This document shows, piece after piece, positions 34,971-43,394 of a DNA stretch of 64,000 nucleotides. Numbering within the stretch: position 1 is the stretch's first letter; every line of letters starts with the position of its first letter. The notes under the pieces are model-generated. The model saw only the letters and a program-made list of their open reading frames with translations. It did no database searches and was not told the DNA's origin. The translations under genes were made by a program, and so were the position numbers. The DNA lies in the NCBI RefSeq assembly GCF_046591575.1, contig NZ_JBIQWA010000002.1, forward strand, positions 186,001 to 250,000, given 5' to 3'. This DNA comes from Marivita sp046591575 (lineage in GTDB: Bacteria; Pseudomonadota; Alphaproteobacteria; Rhodobacterales; Rhodobacteraceae).

Positions 34971-35008
34971 CAAGGGCAACACACGGAACAGATGTAAGGA
35001 TACCCAAA

Positions 35009-35599
35009 ATGACGCCTATGCCAGCCGTTCTCGGCAAAACCACACTCTTCCGTCAAGCGCTTATGGCTCTTGGTGGGGCCGCGTTCATAGCGGTGGCCAC
35101 CCAGATTTCGGTTCCGTTTTTCCCGATCCCGATGACGTTGCAGACCCTGGCGATCCTAATCATCGGGCTGACCTTTGGAGCCCGGCTTGGGACAGCTACG
35201 CTTTTGACCTATCTTGGCTATGGTGCGATGGGGCTGCCGGTTTTTGCCAGCGGCATGAACGGTCTTGCGTTTTTCGGCCCGACAGCGGGGTTCCTGTTCG
35301 GGTTTGTCATGATGGCGGGTCTGGCGGGGCTGGCCGCGGAACGCGGTATTGCCAAAGGGGTGGCGTCCACCGCAGCGGTGACGCTGGTTCTTTCGGCACT
35401 GCTGTATATTCCCGGTATCGCATGGCCAATGGCGGTGGCGTCGCTGACCGGCGTTGAGGCAGGCTGGGTCGGTCAGGATATTGGATATTACTGGGCCTAT
35501 TTCACCGCGCCGTTCTTGATTGGTGATGCGGTCAAAGCGATCCTGGCGGCTCTGATTGTGACTGGAGCCTGGAAAGCGTTGAAAGCGCGTCAGTCGTAA
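35009..35599 (+). CDS. bioY: Biotin transporter substrate-binding membrane protein BioY
   Basis: 196 residues with about six transmembrane helices. S-component of a biotin ECF transporter. The family blocks ISVPFFPIPMTLQTLAILIIGLTFGARLGTATLLTYLGYGAMGLPVFA, GPTAGFLFGFVMMAGLAGL and FLIGDAVKAILAA are all present. No bioM or bioN is adjacent; many alphaproteobacterial BioY proteins are solitary and work alone or with shared modules. The ribosome site is AAGGA. A strong terminator follows. Confidence 0.95.
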   Translation: MTPMPAVLGKTTLFRQALMALGGAAFIAVATQISVPFFPIPMTLQTLAILIIGLTFGARLGTATLLTYLGYGAMGLPVFASGMNGLAFFGPTAGFLFGFVMMAGLAGLAAERGIAKGVASTAAVTLVLSALLYIPGIAWPMAVASLTGVEAGWVGQDIGYYWAYFTAPFLIGDAVKAILAALIVTGAWKALKARQS

Positions 35600-35620
35600 T
35601 CTGCCGCTGAGGCAAAATGG

Positions 35621-35653
35621 AAAAAGCCCTCGCCGGATCGGCGGGGGCTTTTT
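35621..35653. terminator. Bidirectional intrinsic terminator between bioY and purF
   Basis: Hairpin AAAAAGCCC-T-CGCC...GGCG-G-GGGCTTTTT with A-run on one side and T-run on the other. It lies between the convergent bioY (plus) and purF (minus) genes and can serve both. Confidence 0.85.
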
Positions 35654-35662
35654 GTTTTGACG

Positions 35663-35709
35663 GTGTGGGGGCGCTGCCCCCGGCCTGCGGCCTCCCCCGA
35701 GATATTTTC
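35663..35709. repeat. GC-rich intergenic REP-like element, copy 1
   Basis: GGGGGCGCTGCCCCC hairpin followed by a C/G-rich spacer and CTCCCCCGAGATATTTTC. The reverse complement matches the element at 54977-55018 in both core and AT-rich end. It lies between the bioY/purF terminator and the purF stop. Confidence 0.65.
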
Positions 35710-35738
35710 GAAACAGAGACGGGCGTCAGGATGGTGGT

Positions 35739-37211
35739 CTATTCGGCCGCCTTCATCTGAAAGCCTTTTTCGAGCATATCGGACGGCTCGACCGGATATT
35801 CGCCCGAAAAACAGGCGTCGCAATATTGCGGCGATTTGGCGTCGCGCCCGGACGCTTCACCCACCGCGCGGTAAAGGCCATCCAGAGAGATGAATTTGAG
35901 GCTATCCACCCCAAGGTGGCTGCGCATTTCCTCTTCGGACATGGTTGCGGCAAGCAGCTTTTCGCGCTGTGGCGTGTCGACGCCGTAAAAGCAGGGCCAG
36001 GCGGTGGGCGGAGAGGCGATGCGGAAATGGACCTCTGCCGCACCGGCATCGAGGATCATTTCCTTGATCTTGCGGCTTGTGGTTCCGCGCACCACACTGT
36101 CATCAACCAGGACAACGCGTTTGCCCTTGATCAGCGCGCGATTGACATTGAGCTTGAGCCGCACACCCATGTTTCGAATTTGTTCGGTGGGTTCGATAAA
36201 CGTGCGACCCATATACTGGTTGCGGATGATCCCCATGCCATAGGGGATGCCAGATTCGAACGCGTAGCCAATGGCGGCAGGTGTGCCGCTGTCCGGGACC
36301 GGGCACACCAGATCAGCCTCGACCGGCATTTCGCGGGCCAGCTCCACACCGATCTGGCGTCGGGTTTCATAGACGGAGCGATCCCCGATAATGCTGTCAG
36401 GACGCGAGAAATAGACATGTTCGAAGATGCAGAAGCGCGATTTCTTCGGGCGGAACGGGCGGATTGAATCGACGCCGTGTTCGGCGGTGATCACCACCAT
36501 TTCGCCCGGTTCGATTTCGCGGACATATTCGGCCCCGACGATATCCAGCGCGCAGGTTTCCGAGCTAAGAGCCCAGCCATCGCCAAGTTTGCCAAGCACC
36601 AGCGGGCGCACGCCCAGGGGATCGCGCACGCCGATGAGTTTGGTACGGGTCATCGCCACCACAGAGAACGCGCCTTCGACACGGCGCAGCGCATCTTCCA
36701 TCCGCTGGGGGATATTGCGCTGCAAGGACCGTGCCATCAAATGGATGATACATTCGCTGTCAGACGAGCTTTGAAAGATGGAGCCGCGTTCAATCAGTTC
36801 GCGGCGCAGGGCATCGGCATTGGTGATATTGCCATTATGGGCAATGGCAGCGCCCCCCATAGAGAATTCGCCAAAAAAGGGTTGCACGTCGCGGATCTGG
36901 GTTTGGCCCTTGGAGCCGGCGGTGGAATAGCGGACATGGCCAATGCCCAGCTCTCCCGGCAAGGTTTCCATCAGCTTTTGACTGGTAAAGTTATCGCGGA
37001 CATAGCCAAAGCGCCGTGCGCTGTTGAAGCCGTGATCGGGATGATACGAGACGATCCCGCCCGCTTCTTGTCCGCGATGTTGCAGCGCGTGCAAGCCAAG
37101 CGTGACGAAGTTTGCGGCATCGGTGACGCCAACTACGCCGAAAATACCGCATTCCTCCCTGAGTTTGTCATCATCAAAGGGATGGGCGGGGGGCATCTGA
37201 GTGTCGGACAA
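35739..37211 (-). CDS. purF: Amidophosphoribosyltransferase
   Basis: 490 residues from a TTG with GGAG at an ideal distance; an ATG 15 bases downstream is an alternative without a ribosome site. First committed step of purine synthesis (PRPP plus glutamine to phosphoribosylamine). A short propeptide precedes the nucleophile Cys in REECGIFGVVG (Cys21). The glutaminase domain has ALQHRGQEAGGI and HVRYSTAGSKG; the PRTase domain has VVLVDDSVVRGTTSRK. Cysteines in SRFCIFEHVY, WPCFYGVD and YCDACFSGEYP correspond to the Fe-S ligands of the Bacillus-type enzyme, so this is the propeptide/iron-sulfur class. cvpA lies upstream on the same strand. Confidence 0.96.
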   Translation of the reverse strand: MSDTQMPPAHPFDDDKLREECGIFGVVGVTDAANFVTLGLHALQHRGQEAGGIVSYHPDHGFNSARRFGYVRDNFTSQKLMETLPGELGIGHVRYSTAGSKGQTQIRDVQPFFGEFSMGGAAIAHNGNITNADALRRELIERGSIFQSSSDSECIIHLMARSLQRNIPQRMEDALRRVEGAFSVVAMTRTKLIGVRDPLGVRPLVLGKLGDGWALSSETCALDIVGAEYVREIEPGEMVVITAEHGVDSIRPFRPKKSRFCIFEHVYFSRPDSIIGDRSVYETRRQIGVELAREMPVEADLVCPVPDSGTPAAIGYAFESGIPYGMGIIRNQYMGRTFIEPTEQIRNMGVRLKLNVNRALIKGKRVVLVDDSVVRGTTSRKIKEMILDAGAAEVHFRIASPPTAWPCFYGVDTPQREKLLAATMSEEEMRSHLGVDSLKFISLDGLYRAVGEASGRDAKSPQYCDACFSGEYPVEPSDMLEKGFQMKAAE

Positions 37212-37339
37212 ACCGGGGCTCCGAATCCGTGGCAGCAGAGAGTGGGTTCGTCATAGGTGGTTGTGATGCCGGTGTCACGCAAGGATGCGGATCAGGATTG
37301 TTTTTGTGACGTTACGGCCCGGTTCCTGTGCCGTCTGCG

Positions 37340-37912
37340 TCAGGCATCGTTCCCCGCTGGCGCATCACACACCGAAACCAGCGCTTCGTATTGTGCCGTG
37401 ATCCAGCCAAGCGCCTGTTCGGGGTTCTGGTTTTCGATCTGATCGGTAAAGCGGCTGAAAACCACTGCGGACCGGCTATCATCGATCATGGCGATATCCT
37501 GCGAGGCAATAACGACCTCGTAGACGAAAAAGGCAATCGCCACGAGCAAAATGCCCCGTGCCACACCAAACAGAAAGCCGAACGCCTGGTCCAGCCCCCC
37601 CAGCGCCGAGCGTTGCACAAGTGATGAAAACAGCGGCGTGAAGAACGACATGATCACAAGGGCAATCGTGAACACCGAGGCAAAGCCGCCGATCACGCTG
37701 AGTTCACAACTGCCGGACATGAATTCACCGATGATGGGAATTTCAGACATCAGCGGGCGCAGCTGTGGTCCAAACATGAACCCCAGTATTGCAGCAGCGA
37801 CCCAGCCCAGAATGGCCATGCCTTCGCGCACAACCCCGCGCGAATAGGCAAGCAGTGCCGAGAGAACGATGACGACAGCGACGACGCCATCAATTGCGGT
37901 AAAGCCTTCCAT
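37340..37912 (-). CDS. cvpA: CvpA family membrane protein
   Basis: 190 residues from the ATG at MEGFTAIDGVV, preceded by AAGGGCAAG; the longer reading overlaps radA. Four transmembrane helices typical of CvpA: AIDGVVAVVIVLSALLAYSRGVVREGMAILGWVAAAILG, then VFTIALVIMSFFTPLFSSLVQRSALGGLDQAFGFLFGVARGILLVAIAFFVYE. CvpA is needed for colicin V export and envelope stress tolerance in E. coli; the mechanism is unclear. The cvpA-purF pairing is conserved widely in proteobacteria. Confidence 0.93.
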   Translation of the reverse strand: MEGFTAIDGVVAVVIVLSALLAYSRGVVREGMAILGWVAAAILGFMFGPQLRPLMSEIPIIGEFMSGSCELSVIGGFASVFTIALVIMSFFTPLFSSLVQRSALGGLDQAFGFLFGVARGILLVAIAFFVYEVVIASQDIAMIDDSRSAVVFSRFTDQIENQNPEQALGWITAQYEALVSVCDAPAGNDA

Positions 37913-37943
37913 CGGCGTCTTGCCCTTCTTACAATCTGTGGCG

Positions 37944-39311
37944 CTACCCTGCGCCGAACACATCACCCACAAAACTTGCCAAAGCGTCAATTTCGGTTGT
38001 TTTAATCCCGTCGCGGGACACCGACTTGCCGCCCTGTGGCACGATCGCGGCGGTAAAACCAAGTTTTTGCGCTTCTTTCAACCGGTTTTCGGTTTGCCCG
38101 ACAGGCCGCAATGCGCCAGACAGGCTGATTTCGCCGAAGACAACCGTTTCCGGCGGCAAGGCCACGTCCTCGCGGGCCGACAAAAGCGCTGCGGCCACAG
38201 CAAGGTCTGCGGCGGGTTCGCCGATCTTCATGCCACCGGCCACGTTGAGGTAAACGTCCAGCCCCGCAAACGGAATGCCGCAGCGCGCTTCCAGCACCGC
38301 GAGGATCATTGCAAGCCGCCCGCCATCCCAGCCGACGACGCTTCGGCGCGGTTGGCTGTGTGGCGTGGGGGCCACAAGGGCCTGAAATTCCACAAGCACC
38401 GGACGCGTGCCTTCGATCCCGGAGAACACCGCAGAACCCGGGGCGGACTCGCCGCGTTCCGACAGGAACAGGGCAGAGGGATTCGCAACTTCGGACAACC
38501 CCTTGCCGGTCATTTCAAAAACACCGATTTCGTCGGCCGGGCCAAATCGGTTCTTCACCGCGCGCAAGATCCGGAATTGATGGCCCCGTTCGCCTTCGAA
38601 ATAAAGCACGGTGTCGACCATGTGTTCGACCACGCGGGGGCCGGCGATCTGGCCGTCCTTGGTGACATGGCCGACCATGACGATCGAGGTGCCGCGCCGT
38701 TTGGCAAAGCTGGTCAGTTCGTGCGCTGACGCGCGCACCTGGGCCACGCTGCCGGGGGCGCTGGCCACATTGTCGGCCCACATGGTCTGGATCGAGTCGA
38801 TGATCGCCAGATCGGGCTTTTCGTTTTCCAGCGTTGTCAGGATGTCGCGCAGATTGGTTTCGGTGGCAAGCTTGACCGGTGCGTCGCGCAACCCCAGACG
38901 CGCGGCGCGCATGCGGACCTGTGCGCTGGCTTCTTCGCCCGAGATGTAAATAACCTTGAGGCCCGCCCGGGCAAAGGCCGCGGCGGCTTGCAACAACAGG
39001 GTTGATTTGCCGATGCCCGGGTCGCCGCCCACCAAAAGCGCCGAGGCCGGGACAAGACCGCCCCCCAGAACGCGGTCCAGTTCGGCCAGTTTCGATGTTG
39101 TCCGGGGCGGCGGGGCTTCGTCACCGGACAAATCGCTAAGCGGCAAAGACCTGCCCTTGGAGGCCCCCAGCGTTTTCGACGCGGGCCCAGCGGCCAGTGG
39201 GACTTCCTCGACAATCGAATTCCATTCGCCGCACGCGTCGCAGCGTCCGGCCCATTTGTTGGTGGTGTTGCCACAGGACTGGCACACAAAGGTTGCTGTC
39301 GATTTCACCAT
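37944..39311 (-). CDS. radA: DNA repair protein RadA
   Basis: 455 residues. Branch-migration ATPase in recombination. The N-terminal C4 zinc finger is CQSCGNTTNKWAGRCDACGEW. The RecA-like core has Walker A GGDPGIGKSTLLLQAAAAFA and Walker B LAIIDSIQTMW. The RadA-specific KNRFG motif is at VKNRFGPADEIGVFEM, and the C-terminal Lon-protease-like domain contains DVYLNVAGGMKIGEPAADLAVAAALLSARE. Length and domains are standard. It lies 31 bases upstream of cvpA on the same strand. Confidence 0.97.
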   Translation of the reverse strand: MVKSTATFVCQSCGNTTNKWAGRCDACGEWNSIVEEVPLAAGPASKTLGASKGRSLPLSDLSGDEAPPPRTTSKLAELDRVLGGGLVPASALLVGGDPGIGKSTLLLQAAAAFARAGLKVIYISGEEASAQVRMRAARLGLRDAPVKLATETNLRDILTTLENEKPDLAIIDSIQTMWADNVASAPGSVAQVRASAHELTSFAKRRGTSIVMVGHVTKDGQIAGPRVVEHMVDTVLYFEGERGHQFRILRAVKNRFGPADEIGVFEMTGKGLSEVANPSALFLSERGESAPGSAVFSGIEGTRPVLVEFQALVAPTPHSQPRRSVVGWDGGRLAMILAVLEARCGIPFAGLDVYLNVAGGMKIGEPAADLAVAAALLSAREDVALPPETVVFGEISLSGALRPVGQTENRLKEAQKLGFTAAIVPQGGKSVSRDGIKTTEIDALASFVGDVFGAG

Positions 39312-39359
39312 CGTGCCGCTTGTGGCCTAAGCCGCGACGGCCCGCAAGACGCTGCTGTC

Positions 39360-40214
39360 CTATTCGGCGGCACGACGCGCGAGAAGCGCGACGATGCGGT
39401 TGTCATCGTTATGGGGAAATTCGACCGGTTCGTCCCAGATGTCCGCAGCTGGCGTGTCGTTTGCCGCAGGGGCGACCGTTTCGGCGCACGGGGGGGTGCC
39501 GATAACGCCAGTTTGCAATTCGGGCAGGATATCGGCCAAAACCTCGGTCAGTTGCGCCAGCTGCGCCTTGGCGACGCTTTCCTCAAGCTCGACCTTGTCG
39601 ACCCAGACCCGCATGTCGGCGGCGACGGCCTTGGCTTCGTCAAGGCGCGTTGTGAAGTCCTCGATCTCTTGCTGGCGCTGGATCAGAAAATCCCGCGCGC
39701 GATTGATGCTGGCCTCTGAATAGGTCTGCGCCAGATCGCGCGACACATGGCTCATCTGACTTGCGATTTCGAGAACGGATGGCTCAAGCTCGGCCAAGTC
39801 CGGATGATCGCGCAAATACGCCATGCGTTCCCGTACGGAGTCGAATTCGGATTTCAGTTTGAACACCCCGTGACGGTCGGACGCGTGGGACAACCGGTAG
39901 GCGCGCGCCACGTCGTCCATTGTGATGTGGAACTTCCGGTGGGAGGTTTCCAACGCCATGATCCGGGCATTGGCAGGCAGGAAAACGCAAAGCCCGACCA
40001 GAAGGGCGGTCACGCCGATCTGCACGGCCATTCCGGCGTTTTGCACCGGAGTGCCGTCAAAGGACATGGCCATTTCCAGCCAGGGCGCATAGCCAAATGC
40101 CGCAGCAAGCGTATAGGCCAGCGCGCCAAGCCCCAGGATCGCAACACAGGCGAACATCAGCCTTTGGACAAACCACCCTGTGCCGACAACGACTGATTGC
40201 ATCGCACCACTCAT
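39360..40214 (-). CDS. Membrane protein with two N-terminal helices and a long coiled coil
   Basis: 284 residues. Two transmembrane helices (LMFACVAILGLGALAYTLAAAFG; AVQIGVTALLVGLCVFLPANA) are followed by a predicted cytoplasmic domain of about 150 residues rich in charged heptads (VRERMAYLRDHPDLAELEPSVLEIASQMSHVSRDLAQTY; RQQEIEDFTTRLDEAKAVAADMRVWVDKVELEESVAKAQLAQL). Homologues beside radA in roseobacters are often labelled 'DNA repair protein', but I see no catalytic motif; that label probably comes from the neighbour. It could anchor or organise a complex at the membrane. The start at MSGAMQSVVV has a G-rich ribosome site. Confidence 0.75.
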   Translation of the reverse strand: MSGAMQSVVVGTGWFVQRLMFACVAILGLGALAYTLAAAFGYAPWLEMAMSFDGTPVQNAGMAVQIGVTALLVGLCVFLPANARIMALETSHRKFHITMDDVARAYRLSHASDRHGVFKLKSEFDSVRERMAYLRDHPDLAELEPSVLEIASQMSHVSRDLAQTYSEASINRARDFLIQRQQEIEDFTTRLDEAKAVAADMRVWVDKVELEESVAKAQLAQLTEVLADILPELQTGVIGTPPCAETVAPAANDTPAADIWDEPVEFPHNDDNRIVALLARRAAE

Positions 40215-40363
40215 GAAACCCCCAAATCCGCACAAAATAGCATCACTTCAGGCGATATTATGCCGATAGGGTGGGGTGCCCTACTGTTTTTTAACGTTTT
40301 TTCAATATTTGCAGAGAGGCGTGAACAAACATGTCACATACCTCTGATTGCGTTGAGGGTGAT

Positions 40364-40804
40364 TCAGTCGCGTCGCGCGTGGTTTTCAACGACGCTTGCG
40401 ATCAGGGACACCAAAATACAGGCCGAGAACAGGTACAGCCCCCATGCTGTTTCAATCCGTCCGAACCCGATGCCTTTGACGATGGTGATATAAAGCGCGA
40501 TCAGGAAAATATCCGCCATCGCAAGCTTGCCCAGCATCGAAAGGGCAGGCAAGGCCCTGTCGCTCAGCAGTCCGAAATGCACCAAAGCCAGACCGATGGT
40601 TTTCAGATACGGCGCAAACAAAGCAAACAGGGTCACCAGAACGGCCAGAAAGATATCGCTTTGCCACAACGCTTGCAGGCCGGTCAAAACGCTGATTTCC
40701 GTCAAACCGAACAACGGCAGCACGCCTGCGCGCATCAGCGGGGCAACCCAGGCTATTGGATATAGAATAAGAAGCGACAGGTTGATCCATTTAAGTGCGG
40801 CCAT
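40364..40804 (-). CDS. Paraquat-inducible protein A (PqiA) domain membrane protein
   Basis: 146 residues with four transmembrane helices. It looks like one half of a PqiA protein: INLSLLILYPIAWVAPLMRAG, SVLTGLQALWQSDIFLAVLVTLFALFAPYLKTIGLAL, and LGKLAMADIFLIALYITIVKGIGFGRIETAWGLYLFSACILVSLIAS. PqiA is the membrane part of a PqiABC lipid-transport system in E. coli, but no pqiB or MCE gene is adjacent and there is no zinc-ribbon region. It lies 3 bases from the next small membrane protein, so the two may act together. Confidence 0.75.
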   Translation of the reverse strand: MAALKWINLSLLILYPIAWVAPLMRAGVLPLFGLTEISVLTGLQALWQSDIFLAVLVTLFALFAPYLKTIGLALVHFGLLSDRALPALSMLGKLAMADIFLIALYITIVKGIGFGRIETAWGLYLFSACILVSLIASVVENHARRD

Positions 40805-40807
40805 CCG

Positions 40808-41194
40808 TCAGACCTGCGTGACCGCCCAAAGGCCCAGAAACGTGATGAATCCTATGACATGGAGCACATCAATCCAGCGCCAGCGGCGTGAGGGCAGCAA
40901 AAGGCTGGTGGCAAAAATACCCGAGGTGATCAGCGGCAGCGCCATCCCGCCCCCCAAGGCCAATAGCCGCGCGGCGGGGGGGTAAGCCCCCAGTGTCTGA
41001 AGATTGAACGCCGGGGCAAAGGCTGCAAAAATTGCCAAAAGACATAAGATCAACGTCAGCAGCGCCGGAATGCGGGCAGCCCCTTGTCCAACAGCAAGCC
41101 GCAGCAGGGCCAAGACGGCCAGCACCTCGAAAAAGACAAAGCGTTGCACAAAGATAAAGGCCAGCAGAACCGGCGAGGGTTCGAAAAAGGTCAT
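40808..41194 (-). CDS. Small integral membrane protein of unknown function
   Basis: 128 residues, almost entirely hydrophobic, with about four helices: LLAFIFVQRFVFFEVLAVLALLRLAVG, LLTLILCLLAIFAAFAPAF, LLALGGGMALPLITSGIFATSLLL and WIDVLHVIGFITFLGLWAVTQV. I do not recognise a family. Its stop is 3 bases before the PqiA-domain gene on the same strand, and alr lies just upstream, so alr, this gene and the PqiA gene are probably one transcription unit. Confidence 0.65.
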   Translation of the reverse strand: MTFFEPSPVLLAFIFVQRFVFFEVLAVLALLRLAVGQGAARIPALLTLILCLLAIFAAFAPAFNLQTLGAYPPAARLLALGGGMALPLITSGIFATSLLLPSRRWRWIDVLHVIGFITFLGLWAVTQV

Positions 41195-41214
41195 ATCTCT
41201 CAGACGCCAATCAC

Positions 41215-41238
41215 TGCGGTTATGCGGTTATGCGGTTA
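41215..41238. repeat. Three tandem copies of TGCGGTTA at the alr 3' end
   Basis: An 8-bp unit repeated exactly three times, spanning the last codons and stop codon of alr (stop at 41228-41230). Because 8 is not a multiple of 3, a gain or loss of a unit would change only the extreme C-terminus of alanine racemase. Confidence 0.8.
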
Positions 41239-42265
41239 TATATGTCCGGTTATAGCGCGGCCCAAGGGATGTGAGAATTTCATACCCGATCGTTCCGCCC
41301 GCATCCGCCACGCTGTCGATAGATTGGTGCTGGCCCAAAAGCTCGACCCGGTCGGGCGGGTCTTTCAGCGCGCTGACATCGACGCCGATCAGGTCCATCG
41401 AAATCCGCCCGACGATCTTGCAGCGGCTTTCCCCGGCCCAGACATAGGCTTTTGGTCCCATCGCGCGCAGGATGCCATCAGCGTATCCGGCTGATATCGT
41501 GGCGATTTTGCCCGGCACTCTGGCCACCCATCGGTTGCCATAGCCGACCGATTCACCCGGATTGACATCGCGTACCTGAATGACCGGGATCGACAAGGTC
41601 ACCACCGGCACCGCTTCGATATATGGCAGCCCGCCATACAGGCCGATGCCCGGTCGCGTCATATCAAAATGGTACTCCGCACCCAGCAAGGTCCCGCCGG
41701 TTGCGCCAAGAGACCGGGGCGCATTTATGCCGTCTGTCATCTGGCGGAAGGTCTGAAGCTGAAACGCATTCATCCCGTGACCGGGTTCATCCGCGCAGGC
41801 AAGGTGGCTCATCACAAGCACCGGCTTCTGGCTAAGGGCGATGTCCCGCAGGGCAGACCATTCACCCGCTTCCATGCCCAAACGGTTCATGCCGCTGTCC
41901 AGCTGGATGCCGAACGGGTGCCCGGGCAAGGCTTCGACATGGCGCAACATTTGGTCGATCGAGTTGATCATGGGCACAAGGTTGGCATCGCGGATCAGCG
42001 CCGCGTCGCCCTCCATATGGCCGCCGAACACGCCAATCGTCGGGCCCGGACCAAGCGCGTTGCGAACCGTGGCCCCTTCTTCGGCCATTGCCACAAAAAA
42101 CGTGCGCGCGCCCGCTTTGGCCAAGGCTTGCGAAACGCGCTTGGCGCCAAGCCCATAGGCATTGGCCTTGACCACGGCGGCGGTATCGCCCGCAGACATC
42201 TGCGCAAGCGCCCGCCAGTTTGTGCAAATCGCACCAAGATCAATTGTAAGTTCAGACTGTGCCAT
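41228..42265 (-). CDS. alr: Alanine racemase
   Basis: 345 residues. Interconverts L- and D-alanine for peptidoglycan. PLP lysine in AAVVKANAYGLGAKRV (Lys33); other blocks are IQLDSGMNRLGME, VMSHLACADEP, FDMTRPGIGLYGG, the second-base region SVGYGNRWVA with the conserved Tyr, and MDLIGVDVS. Slightly short for the family (about 360). The 3' end runs into a triple 8-bp tandem repeat. Divergent from cobT across a 121-bp gap. Confidence 0.95.
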   Translation of the reverse strand: MAQSELTIDLGAICTNWRALAQMSAGDTAAVVKANAYGLGAKRVSQALAKAGARTFFVAMAEEGATVRNALGPGPTIGVFGGHMEGDAALIRDANLVPMINSIDQMLRHVEALPGHPFGIQLDSGMNRLGMEAGEWSALRDIALSQKPVLVMSHLACADEPGHGMNAFQLQTFRQMTDGINAPRSLGATGGTLLGAEYHFDMTRPGIGLYGGLPYIEAVPVVTLSIPVIQVRDVNPGESVGYGNRWVARVPGKIATISAGYADGILRAMGPKAYVWAGESRCKIVGRISMDLIGVDVSALKDPPDRVELLGQHQSIDSVADAGGTIGYEILTSLGPRYNRTYITA

Positions 42266-42386
42266 GAGCGGTGTTTGGCAGGTCTGCGCGGTGCGTCAAG
42301 CAAGAAAGCCCGCGAAACCTCAGCCGGTCTTTTGCCAGGTTGGATTTTGTGTTGTGGCCGCGCCAGCGCAGGTCTAGTCAGACAGT

Positions 42387-43394
42387 ATGACACAGACCGA
42401 TTTTGACACCGCGCTGGGCGGGAAAATTGACACCAAAACCAAGCCGGTTGGCGCGTTGGGGCGGATCGAAACAGTCGCGGCCCAGGTGGCGCGGCTGCAA
42501 CACAGCCTGACCCCAAGGATGCAGACCTGCCAGCTGACGATTTTTGCGGCGGATCACGGGATTGCCCGCTCTGGCGTGTCGGCCTTTCCGCCAGAGGTCA
42601 CGCGCCAGATGGTTCTGAATTTTGCATCCGGCGGCGCGGCTGCAAATGTGTTTGCCGATGCAAACGGTGTGGACCTGCGCGTTGTGAATGCGGGTGTTCT
42701 GGGCGGACCCTTCGATCTGGATCGTATCGTGGACGCCCCGGTGGCCGAAGGGACGGCAAACAGCCTTGAGCGACCGGCCATGTCCGACGCGCAGCGTGAC
42801 CAGGCCGTGGCACGCGGCAAGGCGTTTGGTCAGGACGGTGCATATGACGCTGTGGCGTTTGGCGAGATGGGGATCGCAAACACATCCGCCGCTACGTTGA
42901 TCGCCCATTTCATGACCGGTCAGGACGTGCATGTTTTGACCGGGCGGGGCACCGGGCTGGATGATGCGGGTTTGACCGACAAGCAAAATACTCTGGCGCA
43001 GGCCGCGGCCCGCACTCCGGGACTGAGCGATCCGGCCCGGGTTCTGGCCGAATACGGCGGCTTCGAAATTGCGATGATCGTCGGTGCCATACTTGGCGCG
43101 GCCGAGGTGAAACGCGTGATCCTGATCGATGGGTTCATCGCCAGTGCGGCAGCGCTTCTTGCGGTTCGGATGATGCCCGAGGTGCGCGACGCCATGATCT
43201 TTGCGCATCGTTCGGCCGAACCGGGACATGCAGCGCTGCTGCAGGCGTTGGAGGCCGATCCGCTGCTTGATCTGGGCATGCGGCTGGGTGAAGGCACCGG
43301 CGCGGTTCTGGCGTGGCCGCTGGTCAAATCGGCAGTGGCGATGCTGAATGACATGGCAAGTTTCGAAAGCGCGGGTGTGTCGGGCAAAGCATGA
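42387..43394 (+). CDS. cobT: Nicotinate-nucleotide-dimethylbenzimidazole phosphoribosyltransferase
   Basis: 335 residues. Makes alpha-ribazole phosphate from dimethylbenzimidazole and nicotinate mononucleotide. Family blocks are KTKPVGALGRIETVAAQVARLQ, IFAADHGIARSGVSAFPPEVTRQMVLNFASGGAAANVFA, GEMGIANTSAATLIAHF, VLIDGFIASAAALLA-like segments, and the catalytic glutamate in RLGEGTGAVLAWPLVKSA. It overlaps cobS by 4 bases. The cobT-cobS-phosphatase operon provides lower-ligand assembly, complementing the cob genes at 20.6-26 kb. Confidence 0.96.
   Translation: MTQTDFDTALGGKIDTKTKPVGALGRIETVAAQVARLQHSLTPRMQTCQLTIFAADHGIARSGVSAFPPEVTRQMVLNFASGGAAANVFADANGVDLRVVNAGVLGGPFDLDRIVDAPVAEGTANSLERPAMSDAQRDQAVARGKAFGQDGAYDAVAFGEMGIANTSAATLIAHFMTGQDVHVLTGRGTGLDDAGLTDKQNTLAQAAARTPGLSDPARVLAEYGGFEIAMIVGAILGAAEVKRVILIDGFIASAAALLAVRMMPEVRDAMIFAHRSAEPGHAALLQALEADPLLDLGMRLGEGTGAVLAWPLVKSAVAMLNDMASFESAGVSGKA

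Noticed and set aside
34896..35008. BioR operator (TTATCTATAA) before bioY
   Set aside because: No match; only the unrelated CTGCAATTGCAG palindrome is present.
39360..40214. DNA repair function for the coiled-coil membrane protein beside radA
   Set aside because: No nuclease, ATPase or DNA-binding motif is visible; two transmembrane helices and a coiled coil suggest a structural role.
40270..40300. Hairpin TAGGG...CCCTA with TTTTTT as a plus-strand terminator
   Set aside because: No plus-strand gene precedes it and the stem is only five base pairs.
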